Assembly (NCBI RefSeq): GCF_002727065.1
Contig: NZ_PDVP01000004.1
Location: 215,215-279,214 of the forward strand
Source of the DNA: Zhengella mangrovi
GTDB lineage: Bacteria; Pseudomonadota; Alphaproteobacteria; Rhizobiales; Rhizobiaceae
Direction of reading: 5' to 3'
Length of the DNA: 64,000 nucleotides
Shown: one piece after another, positions 1 through 10,945 of the stretch
Position numbering within the stretch: position 1 is the stretch's first letter
Layout of the letters: every line of letters begins with the position of its first letter
Translations under genes and position numbers: made by a program
The notes under the pieces: model-generated
What the model was told of the DNA's origin: nothing
Databases searched by the model: none
What the model saw: the letters and a program-made list of their open reading frames with translations, nothing else

Positions 1-836
1 CGGTCGTAGAGCAGGTTGAACTCGACGTAGCGGCCGCGGCGGACGAGCTGTTCCTCCCGATCGGCGTCCGTCCAGGCATCGGCGAAATTCTGCCGCACGA
101 GATGGCTGTAGGTGAGGAGGAACGTCCGGCCGACATCCTGGGTGAAGGCGAAGTCGGCCTCCCAGCCGCCTTTCTCGTCCGGCGAATGCAGCCAGTCGTA
201 GAAGATGCCGCCGATGCCGCGCGGCTCGTTGCGATGGGGCAGGAAGAAATACTCGTCGCACCAGGCCTTGAAGCGGTCGTGATCGGCCACGCCGGCGTGC
301 TTGTCGCAGGCAAATTTCATCGCCTTGTGAAACGTCTGCGCGTCCGGGTCGTCCTGGGTGCGGCGGCGGTCGAGCACCGGGGTCAGATCGGCGCCACCGC
401 CGAACCACTGCCGCGTGGTGACGACCATGCGGGTGTTCATGTGTACGGCCGGGACATTGGGATTGACCGGATGGCAGATCAGCGAAATCCCCGAGGCCCA
501 GAAGCGCGGATCCTCGTTGGCGCCGGGTATCTGGTTGCGGAATTCCGGCGAAAACTCGCCGTGGACGGTCGACGTGTGGACGCCGACCTTCTCGAACAGC
601 CGTCCGTGCATCATCGACATCACGCCGCCGCCGCCGGCGCCTTCGTCGCGCTGCCATTCCTTGCGCTCGAAACGACCTGGCTCGCCGCCGCCGTGGGGTT
701 CCGGCACCTCGTCCTCGAGCGCCTCGAAGCCGGCGCAGATGCGGTCGCGCAATTCCTCGAACCAGGCCTTCGCCCGCGCTTTCTTGTCCTCGATGTCATC
801 CGGCAAGCCGGCCGGAATGTCCGGGCGTTCCATCAT
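1..836 (-). CDS. hemF: Oxygen-dependent coproporphyrinogen III oxidase, partial
   Basis: Converts coproporphyrinogen III to protoporphyrinogen IX with O2, late in heme synthesis, in the cytoplasm. The reverse-strand frame runs from an ATG at 836 (a second ATG follows at 833) off the left edge, giving 278 codons of a protein that is usually about 300 residues, so only the C-terminus is missing. The last visible residues read [14 protein letters not shown], a highly conserved HemF segment. HemF rather than oxygen-independent HemN, because there is no radical-SAM CxxxCxxC and the aerobic-family motif is exact. Divergent from the small gene at 939. Confidence 0.93.
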   Translation of the reverse strand, partial: MMERPDIPAGLPDDIEDKKARAKAWFEELRDRICAGFEALEDEVPEPHGGGEPGRFERKEWQRDEGAGGGGVMSMMHGRLFEKVGVHTSTVHGEFSPEFRNQIPGANEDPRFWASGISLICHPVNPNVPAVHMNTRMVVTTRQWFGGGADLTPVLDRRRTQDDPDAQTFHKAMKFACDKHAGVADHDRFKAWCDEYFFLPHRNEPRGIGGIFYDWLHSPDEKGGWEADFAFTQDVGRTFLLTYSHLVRQNFADAWTDADREEQLVRRGRYVEFNLLYD

Positions 837-938
837 GGCCTCCTCAATCTGAAATTGTCGCGCCGCCGACAAATGACTCGCCAAGCGCGCTGTCGAACCC
901 TACAATTTTCACGCATAGAGGCTCCGGGAGTATTTGTC

Positions 939-1196
939 ATGCGTGTTCCCGCCCGTCCGCCCCTGGACGGCCTGAAGCAGCGGCTCGACGAGAGCCGGCA
1001 GCGTGGCGAACGCATGCCACGCGATGGCTTCGTGCGTGAAACCTTCCGCCTGCCTCGCCCGAAAGCACGCGAAAAGGCCCGCGAATTCCTCGACCGCTAC
1101 CCGCGCCAGGCCTACTGGACGGAAATCGAAAGCTGGAGCGAGTGGCCCGGCGACGTGATCGAGTTCACGATGCGGCGGCTGAAAAGCGCGGATTGA
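939..1196 (+). CDS. Small conserved hypothetical protein
   Basis: An 85-residue cytoplasmic protein with no signal peptide or membrane segment, rich in Arg and Glu. The start is placed at the ATG at 939 because GGGAG lies about 8 bases upstream; the frame stays open further left but only across the hemF antisense strand. The C-terminal half (YWTEIESW, then IEFTMRRL) resembles short alphaproteobacterial hypotheticals I recall next to hemF. Function unknown. Its stop codon lies inside the FNR-type box that precedes the next gene. Confidence 0.7.
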   Translation: MRVPARPPLDGLKQRLDESRQRGERMPRDGFVRETFRLPRPKAREKAREFLDRYPRQAYWTEIESWSEWPGDVIEFTMRRLKSAD

Positions 1197-1206
1197 CCTT
1201 CATCAA
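1193..1206. promoter_or_regulatory. FNR/DNR-type operator upstream of cytochrome c gene
   Basis: TTGACCTTCATCAA matches the FNR-family consensus TTGAT-N4-ATCAA at 9 of 10 defined positions. It lies 110 bases before the ATG of the cytochrome gene at 1316. This suggests activation under low oxygen or nitric oxide by a Crp/Fnr-family protein. Two similar boxes occur at 30345 and 32084. Confidence 0.6.
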
Positions 1207-1315
1207 TGTCCGGGCCGGCATTCGGGTCCAGCCTGCATGCATTGAAGGCGGACGGCGTCCAGGTCCGTGAGGACCGTCCGGCCTTGTATAAACCATATCT
1301 CCCGGGGGCAGGATC

Positions 1316-1780
1316 ATGAGACATTCCGTTCAGACGTTCCTTGCAGTTTTCCAGTTCGGTCTCGTCGCGGCGCTGGTGCCTGGCGGTGCGCAGGCCGCTG
1401 ACGGAAAGGCGTTGTTCGAGGACAATTGCGCCGCCTGCCACATGCCTGCGGCCGACGTCTCCCACGACGATCTCGTTGCACCGCCGATCTTTGGCGTGGT
1501 GATGAACTACCGCCGCGCCTATGGCAGCGACCGGAACGTCGCCGATGCCATTTCGCAATGGCTGGAGAAACCGGACGAGGCAAAGTCGGTCATGCCGCAA
1601 TGGGTGGCGCGCTTCGGCCTGATGCCGCCGCTGGAACTGGCGGAGACGGACCGCACCGCCATCGCCAATTACATCGCGTCCGCCGACTTCGACCCGCCGG
1701 CACAGGGGCGCGGCATGGGCGTGATGGGCCATGGCATGGGCATGGGACGTGGCATGATGCGCGGCTTCGGCAACCAGTAG
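1316..1780 (+). CDS. Small periplasmic c-type cytochrome with Met/Gly/His-rich tail
   Basis: 154 residues: a signal peptide (about residues 1-27), then a single class I cytochrome c domain with heme motif CAACH at residues 38-42 and a likely axial Met in the FGLMPP segment near residue 103. The last 20 residues are an unusual repeat of Met, Gly and His (GMGVMGHGMGMGRGMM), which could bind copper or another soft metal. It stands alone between hemF and the MttB-like gene. An FNR-type box upstream suggests expression when oxygen is low. Electron donor and acceptor cannot be told from sequence. Confidence 0.85.
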   Translation: MRHSVQTFLAVFQFGLVAALVPGGAQAADGKALFEDNCAACHMPAADVSHDDLVAPPIFGVVMNYRRAYGSDRNVADAISQWLEKPDEAKSVMPQWVARFGLMPPLELAETDRTAIANYIASADFDPPAQGRGMGVMGHGMGMGRGMMRGFGNQ

Positions 1781-1798
1781 GCCGGTCTTCCGACAGGC

Positions 1799-3355
1799 TC
1801 AAATCACGTCGCGCTTGCCGCTGACCTGCCTCGACCGGGCAATGATGTCGTCATCGGCGCGGGCCGCGATGCGGGCGATCTCGCGCTTCTGGTCCTCGTC
1901 TGGCAGGCCCGGCGGCAGATCGGCGGCAATCAGTGCCCGTGCGCGGTCGCGCGCTTCCTCCCAGGCGCCGCGGCGGTCGTTCTTCTCGTAGTCGTCGCGC
2001 CCGGTGCGCTGGAAAACGCGCGGGCGGAACTGCGTCCGGCAGCGCTCCAGCGTGTGTCCCGATGCCAGGAAATGGGCACCGATCCCGATCTCGCTGATCT
2101 CGTCCCAGTTGAACGCGTCGTCGGAGACCTCGGGCGTGCGGATGAAGCTGCGGATATAGGCGCCGAGTTCGTCATCAAGGACGGCCTGCACGGGCGAGAA
2201 GACCGTCGCCGTCTCGAGCTGGCCGACGCCGCCCAGGATATCGGCACCGGAGAGGGCAACCGTCTGGCCGAGCATGGCGCGTTCGGCCATCGACTGGCGG
2301 CCGCCGTCGGGCGTGTCGGACCCCATGCCGTAGGTGTGGGTCAGCAGTCCGAACCGGCGGGACAGGACCTCGACGGCAAGCGCCTTGGCCTGCAGGCTTT
2401 CCGGGCAGGCATGGAGGGCACGGCCGGTCGCCATGTCGAGGGTGAACATCAAGGGCGTGGCGATGACGGGCGTTCCCGGCACCAGGACATGGGCGAGGGT
2501 GACCATGGCGAGGATTTCGGCAACGGCCATCAGCACGTTACCGGCCACCGAGAGCGGCGCCGTGCCGCCGCCCGACGGCAGCGAGCAGGCATGGACCGGC
2601 AGGCCGGCCTTGCCGGACCGGATCAGCGCCTCGACGTCCATCACCTTGAACTCGAGCGGTGTAAAGGAGCACATGATGGTGGATGCAATGGGCCGTGCCT
2701 TCAGTTCCGCCTCGCCGCCGGCGGCCACCGTCACGATGCGGATGAGATAGTCGACGTTCTCCACGTTGTAGGGCTGGAGCCAGATGTGCTTGTCCGTGTT
2801 GGCGACGAGACTGGCGACCGAGTGGATATCGCTGGTCAGTTCGTGCACGCCGTAGGCGAAGGGATGGGCGATGAAGCCCACCTGGTCGAGGCCGTTGGCC
2901 AGCCGGGCAATCGTTTCAACATCCCCGATTTCCATGTTGCGGTAGCGCCCGGTCTCCGGCTCGACATAGCCATGGGCGCCGGTTCCGGTGCGCATGACGA
3001 AACCGTTGTCGAGCCTCGGCAGGGCAACGTCGCGCGCCTCGCGCTTGCCGCACAGGCGGGCGGTCTTCGGCGTCGCGGCGAGGGCTTCCTCGACCAGTTC
3101 CCGCGGAAATCTCAGGCGGCTCGATTCGCGACCGGGCGTGGCGCCGGCCCGACGCATGGCCTCGAAGGCGCCTTCGTGGACGATGGCGACGCCGTGATCG
3201 GCCAGCAGATCGATGGCCCGGCGCGCAATGGCATTGCGTGCCTCCTCTCCACCGACGGAAAAATGCGGCCTCGGGCGCGGTGCGCCCTGGTTCGTGAAAG
3301 CGTCTGCCGGCCTGCTGGTGGCCGATGCCCGGTCTGCCCGTGGTCTGCGCGCCAT
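1799..3355 (-). CDS. Trimethylamine methyltransferase (MttB) family protein, non-pyrrolysine
   Basis: 518 residues from the ATG at 3355, chosen because GGAGG sits 5 bases upstream; an in-frame start at 3397 has no such site. The MttB superfamily transfers methyl groups from quaternary amines to a corrinoid protein. True MttB carries pyrrolysine at an in-frame TAG, but this frame is uninterrupted, so it belongs with non-Pyl relatives such as glycine-betaine methyltransferase MtgB. Neither a corrinoid protein nor its reactivase is adjacent. The substrate is unknown; a methylated osmolyte is plausible but not shown. Confidence 0.8.
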   Translation of the reverse strand: MARRPRADRASATSRPADAFTNQGAPRPRPHFSVGGEEARNAIARRAIDLLADHGVAIVHEGAFEAMRRAGATPGRESSRLRFPRELVEEALAATPKTARLCGKREARDVALPRLDNGFVMRTGTGAHGYVEPETGRYRNMEIGDVETIARLANGLDQVGFIAHPFAYGVHELTSDIHSVASLVANTDKHIWLQPYNVENVDYLIRIVTVAAGGEAELKARPIASTIMCSFTPLEFKVMDVEALIRSGKAGLPVHACSLPSGGGTAPLSVAGNVLMAVAEILAMVTLAHVLVPGTPVIATPLMFTLDMATGRALHACPESLQAKALAVEVLSRRFGLLTHTYGMGSDTPDGGRQSMAERAMLGQTVALSGADILGGVGQLETATVFSPVQAVLDDELGAYIRSFIRTPEVSDDAFNWDEISEIGIGAHFLASGHTLERCRTQFRPRVFQRTGRDDYEKNDRRGAWEEARDRARALIAADLPPGLPDEDQKREIARIAARADDDIIARSRQVSGKRDVI

Positions 3356-3460
3356 GACGTCCTCCTTCGCGACGTTGCGTCTGACGGATTGGCGCACACC
3401 GTTTCAGCTCACTGCGAGCCCACTTGAGCAAGGCTCATAGTGCCGCAATCGCCGACGGAA

Positions 3461-3952
3461 TCAATATGGCTTCGACTTCGGGGGGGCGTCTTCCGGCAGG
3501 GCCTGGCGCTCGACCAGTTGCGGGCCGGTGCCGAAGCGGGCGGCGCGGTCGCCGGGATTGTACAGGGCACAGTTTTCCAGCGAGAGGCAGCCGCATCCGA
3601 TGCAGCCGTCGAGCCGGTTTCGAAGCCGCTGCAACCGGGCAATGCGCTCGTCGATCGCCACGGAAAAGGACCGGCTGATGCGCGCCCAGTCGGCACGGGT
3701 CGGCGCGCGGTCGCCGGGCAGGGCCTGCAACTGGTCGCGAATTTCGGCGAGCGTGAAGCCGAGGCGCTGCGAAATGGCTATGAAGGAGACCTTGCGGATT
3801 TCCGCGCGCAGGAACCTGCGGCGTCCGCCCGGGCTGCGAAGGGCCGTTATCAGGCCCTCGTCCTCGTAGTAGCGAACGGCCGAGACGGCGAGGCCGGTGC
3901 GGGCCGCGACCTCCCCGATCGACAGGGTGGAAACGGATTTTCTGGTCTCCAT
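3461..3952 (-). CDS. soxR: Redox-sensitive MerR-family activator SoxR
   Basis: 163 residues, the usual SoxR length, starting at the ATG at 3952. The N-terminal MerR helix-turn-helix (residues 10-30, SIGEVAARTG...VRYYEDEGL) is followed by a dimerisation helix and the diagnostic [2Fe-2S] ligands Cys117, Cys120, Cys122 and Cys128 in CIGCGCLSLENC. SoxR responds to redox-cycling compounds and superoxide through oxidation of this cluster. No soxS is nearby, as is usual outside enterics; the direct target is probably the divergent VOC gene, whose promoter carries a SoxR box. Confidence 0.95.
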   Translation of the reverse strand: METRKSVSTLSIGEVAARTGLAVSAVRYYEDEGLITALRSPGGRRRFLRAEIRKVSFIAISQRLGFTLAEIRDQLQALPGDRAPTRADWARISRSFSVAIDERIARLQRLRNRLDGCIGCGCLSLENCALYNPGDRAARFGTGPQLVERQALPEDAPPKSKPY

Positions 3953-3965
3953 CGAAAAAAACCTC

Positions 3966-3996
3966 TTGATCTCAAGTGCGCTTGAGAAAGTACCCT
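3966..3996 (+). promoter_or_regulatory. SoxR-controlled promoter with 19-bp spacer
   Basis: TTGATC (3966-3971) and TACCCT (3991-3996) can serve as -35 and -10 elements separated by exactly 19 bp, the over-long spacing typical of MerR/SoxR promoters. The spacer holds the SoxR-box palindrome CTCAAGTGCGCTTGAG at 3971-3986, close to the known CCTCAAG...CTTGAGG operator. It points toward the VOC gene at 4029 and also overlaps the soxR upstream region, so it may autoregulate soxR. Confidence 0.85.
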
Positions 3997-4028
3997 TCGG
4001 GCACCATCGAGGCAAACAGGAGGATGCG

Positions 4029-4421
4029 ATGAGCGCCGAACGGCACGGAATGCTGGAACATGTGAACTTCACGGTCGCCGATTCCCGGGCGACGGCCGCC
4101 TGGCTCTCGGATCTGTTCGGCTGGCACGTGCGGTGGGAAGGCCCCGCGATCAACGGCGGACACACGGTGCATGTCGGCACCGACACGGCCTATCTCGCCG
4201 TCTACTCACCCGCCGGCGGCGCCGAAGGCGTCTCGGTGAACAAGTCGCGGAGCGGCCATCTCAACCATGTCGGCGTCGTGGTCGGCGATCTCGATGCGGT
4301 GGAGGCGAAGGTGAGGGCGCTCGGCTACAAGCCCTATAACCATGCCGATTACGAGCCGGGCCGGCGGTTCTACTTCGATGACGAGAACGGCATCGAGTTC
4401 GAAGTGGTCAGCTATGACTGA
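4029..4421 (+). CDS. VOC (glyoxalase/bleomycin-resistance) family protein
   Basis: 130 residues with the single beta-alpha-beta-beta-beta double module of the vicinal-oxygen-chelate fold (HVNFTVADSRATAAW at the start, HLNHVGVVVGDLDAV near the middle, ENGIEFEVVSYD at the end). A good AGGAGG precedes the ATG at 4029. VOC proteins include glyoxalases, dioxygenases and antibiotic-binding proteins. Control by SoxR suggests a role against redox-cycling drugs or their products, for instance sequestering or modifying a toxic quinone or phenazine. The substrate is unknown. Confidence 0.85.
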   Translation: MSAERHGMLEHVNFTVADSRATAAWLSDLFGWHVRWEGPAINGGHTVHVGTDTAYLAVYSPAGGAEGVSVNKSRSGHLNHVGVVVGDLDAVEAKVRALGYKPYNHADYEPGRRFYFDDENGIEFEVVSYD

Positions 4422-4438
4422 CGGCGGCACGCGTCATC

Positions 4439-4900
4439 TCAGGCCGACAACTGGCGGATCGCCTCGCTGGACGCCATGGCCGCGGAAACCGCGAGGTTGA
4501 GGCTGCGGCGACCCGGTGCCATGGGGATGAGCAGACGGGCGTCGGCGGCCGCGTGGACATGGTCCGGCGCGCCGGCGCTTTCGCGGCCGAACAGCAGGAT
4601 GTCGCCGGGGCGAAAGGCAAAGCCGGTGTAGGGGCTTGCGCCCTTCGTCGTGAACAGCAGGAGGCGCCGTCCATCATCGCGCCGCCAACTCTCGAAGGCG
4701 CGCCAGTCGTCGTGGCGCCTGACGGTCGCAAGCTCCACGTAGTCCATGCCGGAGCGTTTCAGGGCCCGGTCCGAAAAGTCGAAGCCGGCCGGCGCGATGA
4801 TGTCCACGCCGAGGCCGAGGCAGGCGGCGGTGCGGATGATGGTTCCGGTGTTGCCGGGGATGTCGGGCTGGAAAAGGGCGATGCGCAGGTCGGAAGACAT
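4439..4900 (-). CDS. trmL: tRNA (cytidine/uridine(34)-2'-O)-methyltransferase
   Basis: 153 residues, the family length. A SPOUT-class methyltransferase that modifies the wobble 2'-OH of tRNA-Leu. Family segments are clear: LFQPDIPGNTGTIIRT at the N-terminus, ILLFGRESAGAP in the middle and the knot-forming SLNLAVSAAMASSEAIRQL at the C-terminus. It is read toward the VOC gene, which ends 17 bases away. A trmL-like gene is often found close to petABC in alphaproteobacteria; here the exporter block separates them. Confidence 0.92.
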   Translation of the reverse strand: MSSDLRIALFQPDIPGNTGTIIRTAACLGLGVDIIAPAGFDFSDRALKRSGMDYVELATVRRHDDWRAFESWRRDDGRRLLLFTTKGASPYTGFAFRPGDILLFGRESAGAPDHVHAAADARLLIPMAPGRRSLNLAVSAAMASSEAIRQLSA

Positions 4901-5025
4901 GCGTGTTTCCGTAGCTTGTCAGCAGAGGCTTGCCAAGCGACATGACAAGGCCACCTTGCCGGCCTATATCATCGGTCTCGTCCTGCGGCGCGGCCGCACG
5001 TCATTTTCAAGCGAAGGCCGCGGTG

Positions 5026-6881
<1,856 letters not shown>

Positions 6882-6885
<4 letters not shown>

Positions 6886-8768
6886 GCGAGGCGCGTGAAA
6901 AGCCGGACGGCGGCTTCTGGCATTCCGCTGAAAACCGGATCGACGCCTTCGCGGACACCGACCGGGCAGTGCTGCCGAAGCAGGCGCTGGCCTTCATCGG
7001 GCATTTCGCCCGCCAGGCGAAGGGGCCTTTCGTGCTGCTGCTGATCGTCGGCGGGATCATGGGCGGCGTGGATGCCGGCCTCTACTGGTCGGTCGGCTGG
7101 CTGATCGACCTGATGGAGAAGGGCGATCCCGCAACCTTTCTCGCCACGCACTGGCCGGCGCTCGCCGCGCTCCTGGCGCTGGTGCTGGTAGGACGCGCGG
7201 CAGCGATGATCGCCAGCTCGGTGCTGGAACAGCAGGTCATCGTGCCGCAGTTTTACGCCATGGTGCGCTGGCAGGCGTTCCGGCGGGTGATCGAACAGCC
7301 GTTCGCCTTCTACCAGAACGATTTCGCCGGGCGGATCGCCACCAAGATCATGCAGGGCGGCGACGCTGTCGGCGATTTCCTGATCGGTATCCTGCAGACG
7401 ATGTGGATGTTCCTCACCTTCGTGGTGCTGACCTTCTCCATCCTGTTCACGCTCGACCCCTGGATGGCCGGCGTGATCGCGGCGTGGCTGTGCGTCTACG
7501 GGCTGGTTGCCCACCGGCTGCTGCCACCGCTCAGGCGCCATGCCAAGCAGGCGGCCGATGCGCGCTCGGTGTTCAACGGCCGGATGGTCGATGCCTTCAC
7601 CAACATCCTGGCCGTCAAGCTGTTCGACAGCGGGCGGCGGGAACACGCCTTCGTGCGCGACGGGCTGGAGATGCAGCTCGACGCGACGCGCCAGCTGACG
7701 CGGTCGATCACGCGGCTGCGGATGGCCGTGGCATTGGTCAACGGCGTGATGATCTCGGCCATCGGTGCCATTGCCGTTTCCGCCTGGATGGCCGGCACGG
7801 CGACGACGGGGGCCATCGCCACGGCCATGGGCCTCGTTTTCCGGCTCAACCAGATGTCGGGCTGGGTGATGTTCAACATCAACGGGCTGATCCGCAATTT
7901 CGCCACCGTGCAGGACACGACGAGCGTCGTCTCCGTCGATCCGGCGATCACCGACCGGCCGCAGGCCCGGACCATGGTGCGGGCGAAGGGCCATATCCGC
8001 TTCGAGGACGTCACCTTCCACTATGGCAAGGGGAAAGGCGTCATCGACGGGCTGACGCTCGATATCCGGCCCGGCGAAAAGGTGGCGCTGGTCGGTCCGT
8101 CGGGCGCCGGCAAGACGACCGTCGTGCACCTGCTGCTGCGGCTCTTCGACGTGGAGGGCGGGCGTATCACGCTGGATGGCACCGATATTCGCGACCTGAC
8201 GCAGGCATCGTTGCGCGCCCAGTTCGGCGTGGTGGCGCAGGAGCCGATGCTGATGCATCGCTCGATCCGCGACAACATCGCCTATGGCCGGCCCGGTGCC
8301 ACGCAGGACGAGATCGAGGCGGCGGCACGGCGTGCGGCGGCGCACGAGTTCATCCAGAGTGTCGGCGACCTGAAGGGGCGCAAGGGCTACGACGCGCACG
8401 TGGGCGAGCGCGGCGTGAAGCTGTCAGGCGGGCAGCGCCAGCGCATCGCCATCGCCCGCATGATGCTGAAGGACGCGCCGGTGCTGATCCTCGACGAGGC
8501 GACCTCGGCGCTGGATTCGGAGATCGAGGCGGCGATCCAGGACAAGCTGGCCGACATGATGGAAGGGCGCACCGTGATCGCCATCGCGCACCGCCTGTCC
8601 ACCATCGCGGCCATGGACCGGCTGATCGTGGTGGACAAGGGTGCCATCGTCGAAACGGGAACCCATGACGAGCTGGTGGACGCCGGCGGTCTCTATTCCC
8701 GCCTCTGGGCGCGCCAGTCCGGCGGGTTCCTGTCCGACGGGATCCAACGCAACGCCGCGGCCGAGTGA
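6882..8768 (+). CDS. ABC exporter half-transporter, partner of preceding gene
   Basis: 628 residues with the same architecture as its neighbour: six membrane helices, then an ATPase with Walker A GPSGAGKTT near residue 406, LSGGQRQR, LILDEATSALD and IAHRLST. The ATG at 6882 overlaps the previous stop (ATGA), showing translational coupling. Both ATPase domains keep the catalytic Glu, so neither site looks degenerate, unlike many heterodimeric exporters. Strong similarity to the preceding product suggests tandem duplication. An ATP-grasp gene follows after 18 bases and may share the transcript. Confidence 0.9.
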
Positions 8769-8786
8769 AAACAGGGAACGAGGGGC

Positions 8787-9836
8787 ATGACATTCCGACC
8801 GATGGATGCCGCGACGGCGCGTGGCCATTTCGTCTATTCCATGCTGCAGCAGGTCTGCGCCGACAAGGGCTACACGCTGCATGGCGATCCCCGCTACGGC
8901 TATTCCGGCTACATCGATTTCGGCGGTGGCCGTCGCGGGTTCTTCATGGGCACCGCCTTCGACATCAACGGGCAGGGCGCCAGCCAGCTTGCCCGCGACA
9001 AGGCCTACGCCGGGCAGTTGCTGGCCGACAGCGGCATCCGGACGCCGGAAAGCGTGCTGCTGTTCAGCCCGCGCTACCGGGCGGAACTGGCGCTGAAATG
9101 CAAGGCGCTGGCGGCCGGCCTCGGCTTCGCTGAGCCGGCGCTGGCCTTCGCCCGGCATCACGGCTTTCCGCTGTTCCTCAAGCCGAACGAGGGAACCGCC
9201 GGCAAGGGGGTGATGAAGGTCACGTCCGTCGAGCGGCTGTTCGAGGGCATACGCGACCTTTTCGAGAGCGCGGACAAGGCGCTTCTGCAGGTGGCGGCCA
9301 GCGGCCGCGACTATCGCCTGGTGGTGCTCGACGGCCAGGTGCTGGCCGCTTACGAGCGTTCGCCGTTCACGGTGACCGGCGACGGGATTTCCAGCGTCGC
9401 GGCCCTGGTTTCGGAAGCGCTCGAGGGGTTTCGCAAGGGCGACCGGCCGGCGGGCCTGTCGGCGGACGATCCGCGTATCGTGGCCGAACTGGCGGGGCAG
9501 GGACTGGAGCCCGCGTCGGTGCCGGCGGCCGGGCAGCGTGTCGTGCTGATGCCGAACGCGAATCTTTCCACCGGCGGATATTCGGCGGACAGGTCGGAGG
9601 CCGTCCATCCCGACTTCGCCGCCATCGCGGCGCGGGCCGCGGCGTCCTGCGGGCTGGTTTTTGCCGGTGTCGACATCATGACGGAAGACATCTCGCAACC
9701 GGCGGGCGACTACCGCGTTCTCGAAGTCAACTCCGCTCCCGGCCTGCGCAATTTCGCGGCGCTGTCGGCCGGGACGCGGAAAAGAGCCGTCGCCATCTAT
9801 GCCGCCGTTGTGGAAAAGATGGCCGAAACGGCCTAG
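8787..9836 (+). CDS. ATP-grasp ligase of the RimK/cyanophycin-synthetase type
   Basis: 349 residues, cytoplasmic. Residues about 125-145 ([18 protein letters not shown]) form the ATP-grasp nucleotide-binding lysine/glycine loop, and the C-terminus has [13 protein letters not shown], the metal-binding E-x-N segment of carboxylate-amine ligases. The middle ([15 protein letters not shown]) resembles the ATP-grasp part of cyanophycin synthetase and glutamate-cysteine-ligase fusions, but the Mur-ligase half of cyanophycin synthetase is absent. It probably joins an amino acid or peptide to an acceptor using ATP. Its place behind two exporter genes suggests synthesis and export of a small peptide-like product; this is inference. 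Confidence 0.75.
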   Translation: MTFRPMDAATARGHFVYSMLQQVCADKGYTLHGDPRYGYSGYIDFGGGRRGFFMGTAFDINGQGASQLARDKAYAGQLLADSGIRTPESVLLFSPRYRAELALKCKALAAGLGFAEPALAFARHHGFPLFLKPNEGTAGKGVMKVTSVERLFEGIRDLFESADKALLQVAASGRDYRLVVLDGQVLAAYERSPFTVTGDGISSVAALVSEALEGFRKGDRPAGLSADDPRIVAELAGQGLEPASVPAAGQRVVLMPNANLSTGGYSADRSEAVHPDFAAIAARAAASCGLVFAGVDIMTEDISQPAGDYRVLEVNSAPGLRNFAALSAGTRKRAVAIYAAVVEKMAETA

Positions 9837-9845
9837 GTTCGCACC

Positions 9846-10157
9846 ATGGCCCTGCGTCCCCCCTCGAAGCTGAACCCGATGAAGGACGATCCGCTGGCCG
9901 CTGCCTTTCAATACGAGGCGGCCGCGGACATGGCGGCGTCGCTCGGCATCGCCGGGCGCAAGGTGGAAGCGGCGCTGGCGGCGCTCAAACGGCTGGAAGC
10001 CGGCGATCCCGAGCGGCCCGAGCGGTTGAAAGATGCCGCCAGGGCGGTGCACGCCTATTTCATCCAGCGCGAACTGATCGGGCTCAGGCGGCACGACATT
10101 CTCATCCGCGAAATGGGGATCCCCAAAGAGGTCCTGGTACGGCTCGGAGCATCCTGA
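9846..10157 (+). CDS. Small conserved protein, DUF6665-like
   Basis: 103 residues, helical, no signal or membrane segment. The pattern ([25 protein letters not shown], then a C-terminal [22 protein letters not shown]) fits the alphaproteobacterial family I recall as DUF6665, of unknown function. It starts 9 bases after the ATP-grasp stop, so it is the last gene of the exporter/ligase operon. The family name is from memory and should be treated as tentative. Confidence 0.7.
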   Translation: MALRPPSKLNPMKDDPLAAAFQYEAAADMAASLGIAGRKVEAALAALKRLEAGDPERPERLKDAARAVHAYFIQRELIGLRRHDILIREMGIPKEVLVRLGAS

Positions 10158-10363
10158 AGCGGCAACTGATGCAGTTGTTTCAAAAATGCCGCGACAAATG
10201 GCCGTTCTACCTTTCTCCAGTCTGGACAAGGGCTGGCATCCTCAATAGAAGCAAACGCCAAATGCAGGGGGATTCCGTCTGGCCGCTCCGTCATGCCCGG
10301 TTCGGGGATTGCGAGCTGACGCGGGGGGCAGCCGGCATTGATCAGGCACAAGGAGCCAGACCT

Positions 10364-10927
10364 ATGAGCGCAAACGAAGTTTCCGAGCACAATCGCCGGG
10401 ATTTTCTCTATATCGCCACCGGCATGGCCGGCGTCGTCGGTACTGCAGCGGCCGTGTGGCCCTTCATCGACCAGATGCGCCCGGACGCCTCGACGCTGGC
10501 GCTGGCGTCGATCGAAGTGGATGTTTCCAGCCTCGAGCCGGGCATGTCGCTGACCGCCAAGTGGCGCGGCAAGCCGATCTTCATCCGTAACCGCACGGAA
10601 AAGGAAGTCGAGGAAGCCAAGGCGACGCCGCTGGACGAGCTGAAGGATCCGATCGCGCGCAATGCCAACCTGGCCGGTGACGCGGAAGCCACCGACGTGG
10701 CGCGTTCGGCCGGAGAGGGCAAGGAAAACTGGATCGTCATGATCGGTTCGTGCACCCACCTGGGTTGCGTGCCGCTCGGCGAGCAGGGTGAATACGGCGG
10801 CTGGTTCTGCCCGTGCCATGGCTCCGTCTACGACACCGCGGGGCGCATCCGCAAAGGCCCCGCTCCGGAAAACCTGCATATCCCGCAATATGCATTCGTT
10901 TCCGACACAACGATCCGCATCGGGTAA
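10364..10927 (+). CDS. petA: Ubiquinol-cytochrome c reductase Rieske iron-sulfur subunit
   Basis: 187 residues. The [2Fe-2S] protein of the bc1 complex, which takes one electron from ubiquinol and passes it to cytochrome c1. It has a twin-arginine signal-anchor (NRRDFLY then a hydrophobic helix at residues 16-35) and the two cluster-binding loops: Cys130-T-His132-LG-Cys135 and Cys149-P-Cys151-His152-GS. The start at 10364 is supported by AAGGAG 9 bases upstream and by the position of the Tat motif; the frame extends upstream to 10169 without similarity. First gene of petABC. Confidence 0.97.
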   Translation: MSANEVSEHNRRDFLYIATGMAGVVGTAAAVWPFIDQMRPDASTLALASIEVDVSSLEPGMSLTAKWRGKPIFIRNRTEKEVEEAKATPLDELKDPIARNANLAGDAEATDVARSAGEGKENWIVMIGSCTHLGCVPLGEQGEYGGWFCPCHGSVYDTAGRIRKGPAPENLHIPQYAFVSDTTIRIG

Positions 10928-10945
10928 GGGACAGGGACAGTACAA

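Noticed and set aside
1799..3355. Pyrrolysine (TAG read-through) in the MttB-like gene
   Set aside because: The frame has no internal stop, so no amber codon is present to be read through.
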